The translations under genes were made by a program, and so were the position numbers. A DNA stretch of 64,000 bases from Spiroplasma endosymbiont of Cantharis nigra. GTDB lineage: Bacteria > Bacillota_I > Bacilli_A > Mycoplasmatales > Mycoplasmataceae. The DNA is taken from the NCBI RefSeq assembly GCF_964019925.1, contig NZ_OZ026470.1:868001-932000 (forward strand), written 5' to 3'. Positions 31,925 to 42,838 of the stretch are shown here, piece by piece. Numbering within the stretch: the first letter of the stretch is position 1; the number at the start of each line of letters is the position of its first letter. The notes below the pieces were generated by a model. The model did no database searches, was not told where the DNA came from, and saw only the letters and a program-made list of their open reading frames with translations.

Positions 31925-34606
31925 CTATAAATTTATATTAAATTTATATTCCTCACCTTCTATTGATTGATTTTTATTTCTTGGTCTTATGCTTAACAGG
32001 ACCTTATTATTTTTTGCTTTTAAATCTCTTAAAAAATAATTTGTAGAGGTAGTTTCTCCAACTCTATATCACTTTTTCTCATAATATACAAGAATATCAA
32101 AATAATCAAAATCATTATCTTTTAAATAATTTCATGAGAAGCGAATATTATAGGTATCAGAATTATCTCTTTTTATTGCATACTCTACATCTAAATCAAC
32201 TTCTTGAGACGAGTTATTTTTTTCAGAATTAATATTCATTATATTATTTATTTGAATTTCTCCAACATTAATTTTAAAAATTGATTTTTTATTTGGATTT
32301 ATTGACAAACCCACTTTTGAGATAGTTTCAAATTCTGAAGATAAATTTAAATCATTTAAATTCACTTTTAACTCCACTCAATCATTTGTTAAATAGGTTC
32401 TTGATAATAAGTTATCCACTTTAATTTTCTTTGAAATCTTACTATTTTTATTAATACCTGTTAAATTAAGGTTAATATCTATATCATCTAAATTATCAAC
32501 TTTGTAGACTACTTTTATTTCTTTATCATTTGATAAAAAGTCAGTTCCCAAAATATCCCATTCGTAGTTTTTAGTATCTCATTCTGTTGAAAGTATTCTT
32601 CCTTCCTCATCAAAGCCACTACCAATTGCTATTGAGTTCCCCTTATTATAAACTTCATCATAATCAAAACCTCCATAAAATTTATTTATAGGTAGTGCTT
32701 GATTTGAATTTTGTGAATCATAAATTCTTCATCTATATGTAGGTAATACATCTGCAAGTCTTCTATTTGTTCATGGATAATTTTCAACAGTATAATTTTC
32801 ATTTTTAAATTTAATTCCATTACCTGTAGAAAAGTTAGTCTTAAAATTTCTTTGATTTAAATAGTTATCTGTTATTATTGTTTTTTCAGGAATTAAATCT
32901 CCAACTCCAAAACTATTGCTGTTTATTGAACTGCTATTTTTTGAGTAATCATAAACAAAATCATATATTTTTTTAGTATCTTCGTTTTCCTTTAATTTTT
33001 TTTCTAATTTATTTTTATTTTTAAATTTAATTCTTGGATCTGCTATAATAGCATTTTTATCATAGTTACTTTGCTTTAAATTATTTGAAAGTAAATTTTT
33101 TGATAGACCCTTGTTATTTTTAGAAACAAATAAATTAGTGCCACTAAATTGAATATCATTAAATAAATTACCAACTTGATTTGCAAATAAGTAATTTCTT
33201 AATTTGTCTGTATTTGGTATAGTTTTGATATAGTTATAAGCTTCATTTGCAAAAATTCCAGAACCGTTGTCTAAGTAAGTTGCAAAAGAAGAATAAATAT
33301 CCTTGTCAAATTTTTGTTCTGATTGAGAATATTTATATGCTAGATCTTTAAAATCCAAAGACCCATAATAAAAAGAATTTGCTCCCTGATCTATTAATGT
33401 AAAAACATCTTCAGAATTATATTCTTGGTGTTGTTTTAAAAAGTATTGAGAATTTTCTGGCAATTCTCCAAAGTTAACTTGCATTTTTATCTTTTTCTGA
33501 TTTTCTCCCATCAAATAATTAGCCTGAGCCATTTTAACCATTTCTTTATCAACATAGATTCCATTATTTTCTTTTAAAGTTGCATCATTTCTATAGTAAA
33601 ATAATTCTAATTTATTTATTTTATCATCATTTGACTTTGCAACTGTTTCCTGAAACTGTTTTATAATTTCAAACATTTCATTATAATTTAATATTGTTCC
33701 ATTTGGTAATTGACCATTTGCTTCATTATTAATGAATCACCCATCAAAACCCATATAGGCTGCAATATCAATTAAAATATCAACTATTTTATACCTACCA
33801 CTTTTATCTTTCTGTATGAAATCTCTTAGCATTTCTCTTGTTAAACCATGATATCCATCAAGAAAAATATTACCATATACCTCTGAGCCATTTTTATGAG
33901 CAAACTCTACAGTATCAGCTGGGGGAGGAATGATAGGACCTTCAAATCATGAGCCTGATCAGTTTATAAATTGATTAACATATTGTCAATTAGTTGTAGA
34001 ATTCTCAAAAGGGTTTTTTGTACCAACAATTGTATTATCAAAGGTTCTATGTTTTCTAGTTGAAAAACCTAAAGCATTATACTTTAGTCTTTCATCTTGA
34101 TTTTCAGAAATTTTGGTTGGAACAAAAACTCTTTCTGTTATATTTGAATTTGATACATTAAATTTTGCATCTTTGTCTTTACTTGAATCTCAATCAAGTA
34201 TACTGTTTAATCTACGAAAGGCTTGAGCCTTTGACTCTATTCCAAAATCAGAAGCATAATTTCCATTAGGCATAAATCCCTTATTTAAAGGAACTCCAGT
34301 AACAGCTTGCTTATTTATATTTTGATTTCATTGAAATCCTGTATTAAATTTATTGTAATTAATGTAAGAACCTTGCAATTTTGGTTTTACTTCTTTTATT
34401 GTTGGACCAGTAGCATTTTCTTCAATACTTTGAAAGTAGTTATTAAAGATTATTCCATCACCTACTTCAGAATCTGCTCAATTAAAATCTGATAAATTAG
34501 ATAAAAACTTATTTGAATCTACATTACCAATTGAACAAGATATTATAGAGATTGTTGAAGATATAACTAATGATCCTGCTAATAAAAATGATACTAATTT
34601 TTTCAT
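31925..34606 (-). CDS. GH85-like endo-beta-N-acetylglucosaminidase lipoprotein (893 aa)
   Basis: Residues 1-24 are a lipoprotein signal, MKKLVSFLLAGSLVISS...SIISC, with the lipid-bearing cysteine at 24. Residues about 60-330 resemble the GH85 catalytic barrel: WSGSWFEGPIIPPPADTVEFAH, HKNGSEVYGNIFLDG, and GFDGWFINNEANG, whose Asn293/Glu295 correspond to the N-x-E catalytic pair of that family. A long middle region follows, and residues about 690-890 form beta-rich carbohydrate-binding-like domains (VELKVNLNDLNLSS, FDILVYYEKKWYRVGET). GH85 enzymes cut between the two GlcNAc residues of the N-glycan core, so this surface protein could release host glycans. The ATG lies 2 bases past the permease stop. 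The call rests on motif memory; no alignment was run. Confidence 0.78.
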
Positions 34607-34608
34607 AA

Positions 34609-35451
34609 TTAATTTTTAACTCCAATTCTAAAAAAATATTTGTAAAAGACGAATGCTAAAACTATAAAAATTATTTCAAAGGGTATTGTTATATATATAC
34701 CCTTAAAAGACACTCAGTCTCCTTCTTTATAATTTGGTAAAATCTGAGTAATACCATATTTATCTATAAATTGATAAGATGTAACTAACATATTTGTTCA
34801 AACGAAATATTTAATAGGATTTAAATAGCCCAGAACCTCATAACTAATATTTCCACTTAAACTATATGGAGGAATTAATATTTCTGAAGTTATTAATAAA
34901 TAAATAAAAACTAGAAAAATATAAATCATACAAAGTGGTACTTTTGTGGATAAAGAAGTTAATGCAAAAAATAGGCAAGATATAAATATTGTTTGAAGTA
35001 CTAAATTAATAATTAAAATAAGTCAAATAAAAAATTCTATATTACCAAGAAGATTATAATCATATCTAATTACCTTTGTTGCATCAAATATAACATGTAG
35101 AAGTATATTTAGTGTAAAAGATGAAAAACCTAAAATTAAGGATATCACTATTAATGAGATTAATAAATTTAATTTATTAATTATCCCAAAGTTTATCTTT
35201 ATAAGATAATTTCGTTTTTTTCATTCTAATAAAGTTAGAGATACATATAAAGGTGCAATTATAAAAGATATTGATAAATAATTTAATAATTGTGGAGGTA
35301 ATAATAAATAAATTGAATAGTTCATTCAAACGTATATGAATAGAAAACATAATCCTGCAGATAATAAATATACATATATATAAGTTTTAAATGAAGTAAA
35401 TATATTTCTTAATAATAAGAAAAATAACTTGTATAAACTACTATTTTTCAT
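34609..35451 (-). CDS. ABC-2-type membrane permease, first of the GH85 operon (280 aa)
   Basis: A polytopic protein with six to seven hydrophobic segments and the amphipathic coupling-type helix LLEWKKRNYLIKINFGIINK after the second. Its ATG (35449-35451) overlaps the end of the ATPase gene by 11 bases, which ties the two together as an ABC transporter. The GH85-like lipoprotein follows after 2 bases, and a second permease after that. The transporter type suggests export or movement of a lipid-linked or polymeric substrate, not classic sugar uptake, but nothing in the sequence names the substrate. Confidence 0.75.
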
Positions 35452-36136
35452 TTTCATAATAGTAAATCAATCTTTCTCTTAAACTCTTATATTTCTTTTT
35501 TATTTCAGTTACCTTTTTATCTTCAAATATAACTCCATCTTTTAAGATTATTACTCTGTCACATAGTGATTCAACTTCTTCAGGAATATGAGAAACAATT
35601 AACAAAATAATATTATTTGTTGCCTTATAATTTTTAAAAAAACTAATTAATCTTATTTGCATTTCCAAATCCAAACCTGTGATAAGTTCATCAAGTATTA
35701 GAATATCAGGTTTATTTATAATTGATAAAAAACAGTTTGCTCTTTGCCTTTGCCCACCTGAAAGAGAGAACATATCTTTTTTAATTATTTCTTTTAAATT
35801 AAAAGCTAATGATAGCTCTTGAAATTCTTCAGTGTCAAAGTACTCTTTATTTCTAAAAAATTTAACTAAATCATACACTCTTGTTCCTATTGGTCAACTT
35901 CCATCTTGAAATTGCATTCCTATTTTCTTATTAATTTTGTTTTTTTCATTATCTAAATATTCAATCTCACCACTTGATGGTTTTATAACTTTTGCAATAA
36001 TTTCTGCTAACGTTGTCTTTCCACAACCATTGGAACCCAATATGGCAATAGACTCATTATCTAAAATATTTAAATTTATTCCTTTTAATACTTCATTTTT
36101 TTTATATTTTTTACAAATATCTACAAGTTCTATCAC
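35441..36136 (-). CDS. ABC transporter ATP-binding protein (231 aa)
   Basis: Compact ATPase with Walker A GSNGCGKTT near residue 36, Q-loop MQFQDGSW, signature LSGGQRQRA, Walker B ILILDELITGLD and H-loop IVSHIPEEV. I start it at GTG 36136 because MIELVDICKKYKKNE is the normal N terminus, AGTAGG lies about ten bases upstream, and the previous gene's stop (TAG 36148-36150) leaves no room for an earlier one. It energises the two permeases downstream. Part of the phase-variable-looking operon that begins at 37155. Confidence 0.92.
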
Positions 36137-36147
36137 TTTAAATAAAC

Positions 36148-37155
36148 CTACTTTCTAAAATATATAAAATTATATACATCTTCTATATATGGTTCTAATA
36201 CTTTATTTACTTTTGCAATAGGTTGTGGTGTCAAAGCTTGACAATCATTTACTTCTTTAATGCCACTTTGCATATTTGAACCTATTTTTAATTCAACCTC
36301 ATTATTAATACTTGAGTAATAATAATTATTGTAATTTTTAACTTTTGCAAAATAATTATTTGATGATTTTAATATTTCTATCTCATCAATTTTTAAATCT
36401 TTATTATTTTCTTTTAATTGTTCTTTAATTTTATCCTCATCATCTTCATTTATAATAGTTGGATTTGTTAAATCACATGTCATTTTTCTTCTTAAAGTAT
36501 GGGGCTTAGTTCAATCACTATTACCCTTATTATCAAATTGTCTATAACTTCCAAAAGTATAGAAATCCAAATTAAAATCCTTTTCAACATTTTGTCCAAG
36601 CTCTTGAATTCATATTTTTACTCATTGAAAATATGTTATTGCTGAAAATTCTTTTAAAGCTCAAATAACTACATTTTTATCAGTTGCAATAAGAGGCAAA
36701 TCTGGTTGAGTCAAATAATTTATTCTAGACTCTATAAAAAGTGTTCTCAAATAATATGCAGTGAATATTTGTAAATCATCACTTTCAGCTGCTTTCAAAA
36801 TTATTTGATCAATATCTTCTTGAGGAATTTCTACAATTGGATTCTCGTAAGCATTTGGATTATATTTATAAAAAAGGTCAGAATAACTTTTCTTATAAAA
36901 CTCTATTAGATTATTATTATATTTGTTTTGTTCCTCGATCGATTCATCTGCTAATTTTTTTCATAAATTTAAATTATTATTATTAAGTTCAGGAAATTCT
37001 CTTTTTGGATTTATTATAGAAATTAGTCTATTTTCCAATTTATTAGAGAAAGAGTTATTTATAAAAAAATAACTTAAATTAAAAATGAAACATACAATTA
37101 TACAAAGCACTGAACCAATCAAAAAAATTTTTTTTGTAGTAAAATTTTTCTTCAT
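36148..37155 (-). CDS. Membrane-anchored extracellular protein (335 aa), first gene of the GH85 operon
   Basis: An N-terminal hydrophobic segment, KKIFLIGSVLCIIVCFIFNL (about 8-28), anchors a polar, mostly helical domain of about 300 residues outside the cell. No lipobox, catalytic motif or repeat is evident. It has a Cys at about 238 and another near 305 (MTCDLTNP and VNDCQALTPQP). The start ATG 37155 follows AGGAT; a 10-codon ORF with its own good ribosome binding site sits just upstream. The gene leads the operon with an ATPase, two permeases and the GH85-like lipoprotein, so it may be an outer subunit of that transporter. No family is recognised. Confidence 0.7.
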
Positions 37156-37166
37156 AAATTTTTATC

Positions 37167-37199
37167 CTATTTTTTTCTTTTATTTATATTTTTTTTCAT
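37167..37199 (-). CDS. 10-aa leader peptide of the GH85 operon
   Basis: ATG 37199 follows AAAAGGA at a good distance. The peptide is MKKNINKRKK, ending TAG 37167 where the stop itself overlaps the TAGGAT ribosome binding site of the next gene. The very lysine-rich code could also be chance in AT-rich DNA. Confidence 0.4.
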   Translation of the reverse strand: MKKNINKRKK

Positions 37200-37255
37200 A
37201 ATATTCCTTTTGCTTAAATTTTTAATAAATTTAAACACACACAAACTTTTTTAAT

Positions 37256-37289
37256 AAAAACTATATTTATTTTCATAAATATAGTTTTT
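37256..37289 (-). repeat. Inverted repeat at the predicted transcript start of the GH85 operon
   Basis: AAAAACTATATTTA pairs exactly with TAAATATAGTTTTT around a six-base loop, placed right after the -10 box. In RNA it would be a 14-bp 5' hairpin that could stabilise the message or act as a terminator for plus-strand readthrough. Confidence 0.6.
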
Positions 37290-37314
37290 ATTATATGCTT
37301 TTTTTTTTTTTTTT
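37290..37314 (-). promoter_or_regulatory. Promoter with 16-base poly-A spacer (candidate phase-variable switch)
   Basis: On the minus strand 16 A (37299-37314) run up to GCA and a perfect TATAAT (37290-37295), so the homopolymer fills most of the -35/-10 spacer. Slippage in the A tract would change the spacing and switch the operon on or off, as known for the vlp promoters of Mycoplasma hyorhinis. No good -35 hexamer is visible. Confidence 0.6.
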
Positions 37315-37337
37315 CCACATAACAAACTTTTTTTATA

Positions 37338-37376
37338 TAAAAATGCAAAAAAATGCAAAAAAATGCATTTTTTAAT
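37338..37376 (-). terminator. Repeated AAAAATGC units and terminator after potCD
   Basis: A 10-base unit (AAATGCAAAA) occurs twice and a third time partly. On the minus strand AAAAAATGC-ATTTTTT forms a palindrome followed by repeated T-runs, directly after the potCD stop. It is the only stop signal between potCD and the next operon. Confidence 0.6.
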
Positions 37377-40300
37377 TAATGTTTAGTTGAAATTATCTGA
37401 TTGAATTTATCAACTAAGTAATTGTCAAATTTTTCATCAAAACTAAATGAATCTCCTTCTTGAGGCGTAAATCATTTCTCTCATTCATCGCCTTTTGTCA
37501 TTCCATATTCTAATATCTCTTGAAATCCAGTAGGCATCCCAGTTTCATCAACAAGAGCCTCTTGAGAGTCTCTACTATAAATAAAGTTTATAAAAGCATA
37601 AGTTGCTTCTAACTCTCTATTTCCACTTGAAATAACAAGATTATCACTTCATAGATTTGTTGATTCTTTTTTAACTTCTTTATCTAAAATTTTAATATTT
37701 TTATGTGTTAAATCTTTTCTAGGTACTTCTGATATTATTGTAAAATCAAAATTATTTGATTGAACCTCTTCTCGATTGACTATTAAGTTATCTTCTTCAA
37801 CTTCACTTTCATAGTCATCTTGAGTTGCATAAATTAAATCTCCATTATACATTACTGCAATATCAAAATCTTTATCATGAACTTTATCTTGAAGTTGATC
37901 TCCATATAATCCTACATTTCTATAGCTTACAAGATTTTTAATTTCATTTGACACATTATCAATTTGTTGCTGTTTACTTAATGCAACATTGCTAACTGTA
38001 AGACCATCTTTTGCCTCAACATTTCCATATAGCTTTTCAAAACCATACATAAATACATTTTTGGGGTCTTCATTTAATGCAAGATTAAATCCAGCTTCTG
38101 CACCTTTTCATAAGATGTCCCATGATAATTTATTAGGATCTATTTCATAAAACATGCTTTTTTGATTTATTTGTTCTGTGAATATATTTTGCTCCTTTAA
38201 GAAATTTACTAATTTTGTATTTTCCTTAAATTGACCATTCACCATATCCCCTAAGTTAAATACAATTCTAACATCTCCTCAAAATCAAGGAATTGAATAA
38301 TCTAATAAGTTAGAAGAAATATCATCAGCATCTTTGAATTTATGATTTTCATGAGCGTCTAAAATATTGCAATTATAGTGTAATATTTCTTTCTCTATTT
38401 CGTCCTCTTGAAATAAAGTATCATTACAAACTTTAGAGCTAGGATTTTCAATTGGATTTTCAATTGTTTCAACTTTATCTCAATCAATTTTTTGTAAGGC
38501 ACCTTCTGTAGCTAATTTTTCAACCATGTAATCACTTGGCACCATTATGTCATAGTTAAATGTGTATGTTTTATTATATAGAGACTCATTTGAATCATAT
38601 TGTTGATAGTTAACTTTATACCCTGTTTCTTTTTCAAACTTAGTAATTAAATTAACATCAATATAACTTCCTCAATTTCCAATTACTAAATCATAAATAT
38701 TATTCATTACATATGCTGTTGTTAATAATGAAAATGAGATTAATAGAGCTGAACCCATAGTAAGTTGCTTTCAGTTTCTTTTAATTCATCTATTTGACTT
38801 AGGAACATAAGTTTCTTCTAATACATCAGGAAAATACTTATCTTTTTTAGCTTTGACATAATTATTAACTTTTTCTAATTTTTCCTCTTTTATAGCTAAA
38901 TTAGAATTAATTGATTGAGTTGCTTCTTTAAGTTTTTCTTCTCTAATTTTTTGTAATTCAGCTAACTTAGATGAGTAACTTTCATCAACTTTATTTAATA
39001 AATTAATTTGCTTATCTATAGAATCCACAAGTGATATTTTTCTAAATACTTTTTCCTTAATTAATTTTAATTGTTCATATTTTTTTCTTGATTTTTCTTC
39101 ATTTTCTTTTTGTAATAAAGCCAATTTTTCAATAGTCATTCTTAGTTTATATTGATTTCTTCCCTCAAGTAAACTGTCTCTTTTAATAGAAAGTTCTTTT
39201 ATTTTTTTATTGTATCAAGAAATTTCTTTTGAGTTTGGATACTCTAAATTTGCCAACTCTTCTTTTAAATCAATTACTTGTTGACCAATTTCCAAAGCCT
39301 TATCTTTGTCATTTTGATTTCTTTCATTAATTCATTCAATTTCTTTTTCGTACTTATAAATTTTTCTTTCTAATTTACTTAAAACTTGCTCAAATTTTCT
39401 TATTTTTTTCTCATTTGTCATTTTTTTAATTTTTAATTCAATTTGTGATTTCTTAATATTTAACTTTTTAAATATTGTAAAATATCTTTTTTCTGTTTTA
39501 ATTTCTGATGAAATTAACTCTTTCTTTCACTCTAATTTACTAATTTTTTTATTGTTATTTTTACTATTTAATAACTTAAATTGAATTTTAAGCAATTTAA
39601 ATTTAGCCAAAAGTTTTAAATTTTTAGTCTTTTGTGTTCTAGTACCAGTTGAAAGACAACTTTGAAGATACTTAATTTCACTTTCAATTCTACTAATCAC
39701 TTTTATTTTATATTCACCTTTTTTAATTTGAACTTTCACATCTTTTGATTTCTGTAAAGCAATTTGAATTATATTTCAAATTAAAACTATAAGCACAATT
39801 GAAGCTACCAATAAAGTTCCAAAAGCATTTATATAGGGTTGCATTCTTTTAGCAGTATAAATAAAAGTAGATACGTTAGTTTGTCCTCCACCAGTAAAGT
39901 AAGAAATAATAAAATCATCAAAACTCATTGCAAAACAAATTGCTGCTGCTGTAATAATACAAGGTGTTAAAATTGGAAGAACAACTTTATAAAAAGTTTG
40001 TCTTTGATTTCCACCAAGATCTTTAGAAGCTTCAAGAATGTTTTTATCAATTCTGTTCATAAATGGAAGAACTGTAATAATTACATAAGGCACATTAAAA
40101 GAGATGTGCGCTGCAATTAAAGTAACAATTCCAAATTTTAATCCTGCAAGAACAAATAATAACATTAATCCTACTGCAGTAATAACATCAGCATTTACCA
40201 AAGGTATATTTGCTATCCTTACTCAATTATCTGCTGATCTCTTTTTAATTTTTGTTAATCCTACAACAGCCATCATACCAATTAGTAGTGACATTATTGT

Positions 40301-40507
40301 AGAAACCATTGCTACAAATAATGATACAGTTATTGATTTCATAAATGGAGAGTTATTGACTAAGGCACTATATCATTCCAAACTAAATCCACTTCAACTT
40401 GTAACACTACTACCAGAGTTAAATGAAAATATAATCATCACTGCAATTGGTACATAAATAAATAACATCATTATTAAGAAGTAACTTGATTTGATGAATT
40501 TTTTCAT
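37376..40507 (-). CDS. potCD: Spermidine/putrescine ABC transporter: PotC permease fused to PotD binding protein (1043 aa)
   Basis: Residues 1-260 are a PotC-type permease with six membrane segments and the EAA-like loop EASKDLGGNQRQTFYKVVLP. Residues about 270-590 form a long, strongly charged coiled coil, mostly K/E/L (for example KKYEQLKLIKEKVF and LQKIREEKLKEA). One membrane segment, MGSALLISFSLLTTAYVM near 600, brings the chain outside, where residues 620-1043 are a PotD-like binding protein (VIGNWGSYIDVNLITKFEKE, NYDIMVPSDYMVEKL, WDILWKG). The fusion ties the binding protein to the permease, as in other mollicutes lacking a periplasm. The start ATG 40507 lies inside the end of potB. The coiled-coil linker is unusually long. 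Confidence 0.92.
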
Positions 40508-41481
40508 TTTTTTGACCCCCTAACTTCAAATTTATTTGAAATTAATTTCATAATTCCCATGATTGCAAATAAAAGTAATGCCAAAGCAATCGCTATTGTT
40601 GCTCCAAAAGTGAAATCAGTTCCTCTAAAGAAATAGTTTTCAATAATTGAAGTAATTAAATTTATTTTTCCATCACCCATATATCTAACAATTAAAAGCG
40701 ATGTGGCAGCTTGAATTAATACTAATGTAAATCCAGCAAAAACCCCTGGCAATGATTGTCTAAAAGTTGTATGTCAAAACGCTTTTGACTTACTTGCTTT
40801 TAAATCTAAAGCAGCCAAATAATAGTTTCTATCTTGATTTTCAATTGCATTATAAATTGGTGATATCGCAAATGGTAAAAACATATAAACCATTCCAATA
40901 ATAACTGCTATTGGTGTTCCCAAAAAACTTGGTGAAATCACTAAGAATAAACTTCGCAATCCAAGAATTTTTAATATCATACTTATTCAAATTGGTAATG
41001 TAACAAGCACTCATACATTTTTTGCTAATAATTTATTTTTTAATTGAGCCATTATTAAAGCTATTGGATAAGCACAAGCGACACATATAATACTTGCTAT
41101 AAATGCATACATTAACGATAAAAATAAAACATATAAAATTGACCCTGATGTTAAAAGCTTAACAAAGTTTGAAAAATCAAGTTTAAATTTAATACTATTA
41201 CCTGTTGCTTCAATTATTGAAAAAATAATTATTCCTAATAATGGAAGAACAACTAAAAATCCCATTACAACCATAAATGGTAACATTATTGGTCAAACTT
41301 TTGATTTGATTCCTTTTACAATTTTAAATTCCTGAATTTTTTCTTTTAATTTTATTTTTGGTATTTCTGTTTCTATTTCTGTTCCTTCAGATTCTATATT
41401 TTCAATATCATCTAATTCTTTTTCGACTTCAACATTATTTTTTTCTTCTATAATGTCTTTATCGTTATTTAAATTATTCAT
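40474..41481 (-). CDS. potB: Spermidine/putrescine ABC transporter permease
   Basis: A 335-residue permease. An acidic cytoplasmic N-terminal extension of about 55 residues (EKELDDIENIESEGTEIETE) precedes six membrane segments; the EAA loop for contact with PotA is AALDLKASKSKAFWHTTFRQSLPG. The start ATG 41481 overlaps the potA stop by 8 bases. Its 3' end is notable: the TGA at 40504-40506 that would end the gene in the standard code overlaps the potC start (ATGA), but here it is read as Trp, and the frame continues WKNSSNQVTS to TAA 40474. The overlap with potC is therefore 34 bases. Confidence 0.92.
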
Positions 41482-42529
41482 CTATCTCTTTTCACATAAT
41501 ATGTAAATCGTCGGGATTTCATTTAATAGAAACTTCTTTATCAAAATCATGGAATTCAGTTGTGTGTACAATATAACTTCTATTTTTTGTTTTAATAGTG
41601 ATTTCATAATGGACACCTTTAAATATAATATTTTCAACTATACCATTAAAGAAGCCTTTGTCTGGTTTTTGAATTTTTAAATCTTCAGGTCTTAACACAA
41701 TATCAATATTTTTTTCATTTTCTCCAAAACCTTTATCAGTACATTCAAATTCTTTACCATCAAATTTAACTTTTAAATCTTTTATAAATTCACCATCTTC
41801 AATAACATTTGATACACCAATAAAATTAGCAACTCAGTTATTTTCTGGTTCATTATAAATTTCTTCTGGAGAACCAATTTGTTGAATTGCTCCATCATTC
41901 ATAACAACTATTCTGTCACTTAAAGTTAAAGCTTCTTCTTGATCATGGGTAACTAAAATAAATGTTATTCCAATTTCTTCTTGAAGCTCTTTTAATTCAT
42001 CTTGCATTCTTTTTCTTAATTGAACATCAAGAGCTGACATAGGTTCATCCAAAAGTAGAATTTTTGGTTTCAAAATAAGTGCTCTAGCAATTGCAACACG
42101 TTGCTTTTGACCACCACTTAATTCATGAACCCTTTTATTTTCCATACCTTCTAATGAAAATTTTTTGATATATTGCATTACTTCTTTAGTTATCAAATCT
42201 TCTTTAACTCTTTTAACTCTTAATCCATAAGCAATATTATCGTAAACATCATAATGAGGGAAAAGTGCATAATTTTGAAAAATTGTGTTTATTTGTCTTT
42301 TATTACTTGGAATTGGAGTAAGATCTTTTCCTTCAAATAATAAATCACCAGAGTCTTGTTTTTCTCTTCCCCCAATGATATTTAAAGTAGTTGTCTTACC
42401 ACACCCAGATGGTCCTAAAAGAGTTATAAACTCTCCTTCTTTAATATTAAAACTAACACCTTTTAAAACAACTTTTCCATCATAACTTTTAGTAAGATTT
42501 CTAATCTCTAAAATATTATTGTTGTTCAT
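41474..42529 (-). CDS. potA: Spermidine/putrescine ABC transporter ATP-binding protein
   Basis: The 351-residue ATPase has Walker [10 protein letters not shown] (about residue 38), Q-loop [14 protein letters not shown], signature [10 protein letters not shown], Walker [13 protein letters not shown] and the H-loop VTHDQEEA, followed by a C-terminal regulatory TOBE domain ([24 protein letters not shown]). It powers import of polyamines by PotB and the PotC-PotD fusion. The start ATG 42529 has AAGGAGAC. It leads the potA-potB-potCD operon, which is preceded by a leader ORF and a promoter with a 28-bp palindrome. Confidence 0.96.
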
Positions 42530-42566
42530 AATATGTCTCCTTTTAAAAAAATATTAAATTTTTAAC

Positions 42567-42592
42567 GCGTAATTTATTAAAACTAATTACGC
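42567..42592 (-). promoter_or_regulatory. Hairpin at the end of the potABC leader ORF
   Basis: GCGTAATT (42585-42592 on the minus strand) pairs exactly with AATTACGC (42567-42574) around a ten-base loop. The leader stop codon TAA is inside the first arm, so a ribosome finishing the leader would disrupt the stem. A T-rich run (TTTAATATTTTTTT) follows after about 12 bases rather than directly. Confidence 0.55.
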
Positions 42593-42712
42593 AATCAGGA
42601 GGAGCATTTCAGTCTCTAAGACTTTTTCAAATCATTCTACACGAGTAATTACTACGTTAAATCATTCAGAAATTAAGTACTGGTTAATATTTATTATTGC
42701 TTGTAATTTCAT
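42587..42712 (-). CDS. 41-aa leader peptide of potABC
   Basis: ATG 42712 follows AAAGGAGAATTACT, a strong ribosome binding site. The peptide begins MKLQAIININQYLISEWF and ends ETEMLLLIA; three of its codons are Glu-Trp or Glu-X pairs and it uses TGA for Trp twice. The stop TAA at 42587 lies within the hairpin at 42567-42592. The leader lies 58 bases before potA. A control by polyamine level acting on translation of this leader is a plausible but untested reading. Confidence 0.6.
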
Positions 42713-42734
42713 AGTAATTCTCCTTTAATTTTTA

Positions 42735-42762
42735 TAACATTATTATATATATAATAATGTTA
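42735..42762. promoter_or_regulatory. 28-bp perfect palindrome over the potABC -10 region
   Basis: TAACATTATTATAT is followed by its exact reverse complement. A TATAAT (minus strand, 42742-42747) lies within it, 30 bases before the leader ATG. It could be an operator for a dimeric repressor, or a stem that stops plus-strand transcripts since T7 follows on the plus strand. Confidence 0.5.
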
Positions 42763-42790
42763 ATTTTTTTATAAACTTCAAAGAAAACTA

Positions 42791-42815
42791 AAAAAGATTT
42801 TATTAGTAAAAATCT
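42791..42815 (-). terminator. Terminator after the GH123-like gene
   Basis: On the minus strand AGATTTT and AAAATCT pair around a loop of about seven bases and are followed by TTTTT. Confidence 0.8.
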
Positions 42816-42838
42816 AATTTAAGTAAACACAATTATTT

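Noticed and set aside
37338-37370. CRISPR-like short repeats (AAAAATGC units)
   Set aside because: The unit is 10 bases with no spacers and forms the T-rich end of the potCD terminator. No CRISPR array or cas gene is visible in the window.
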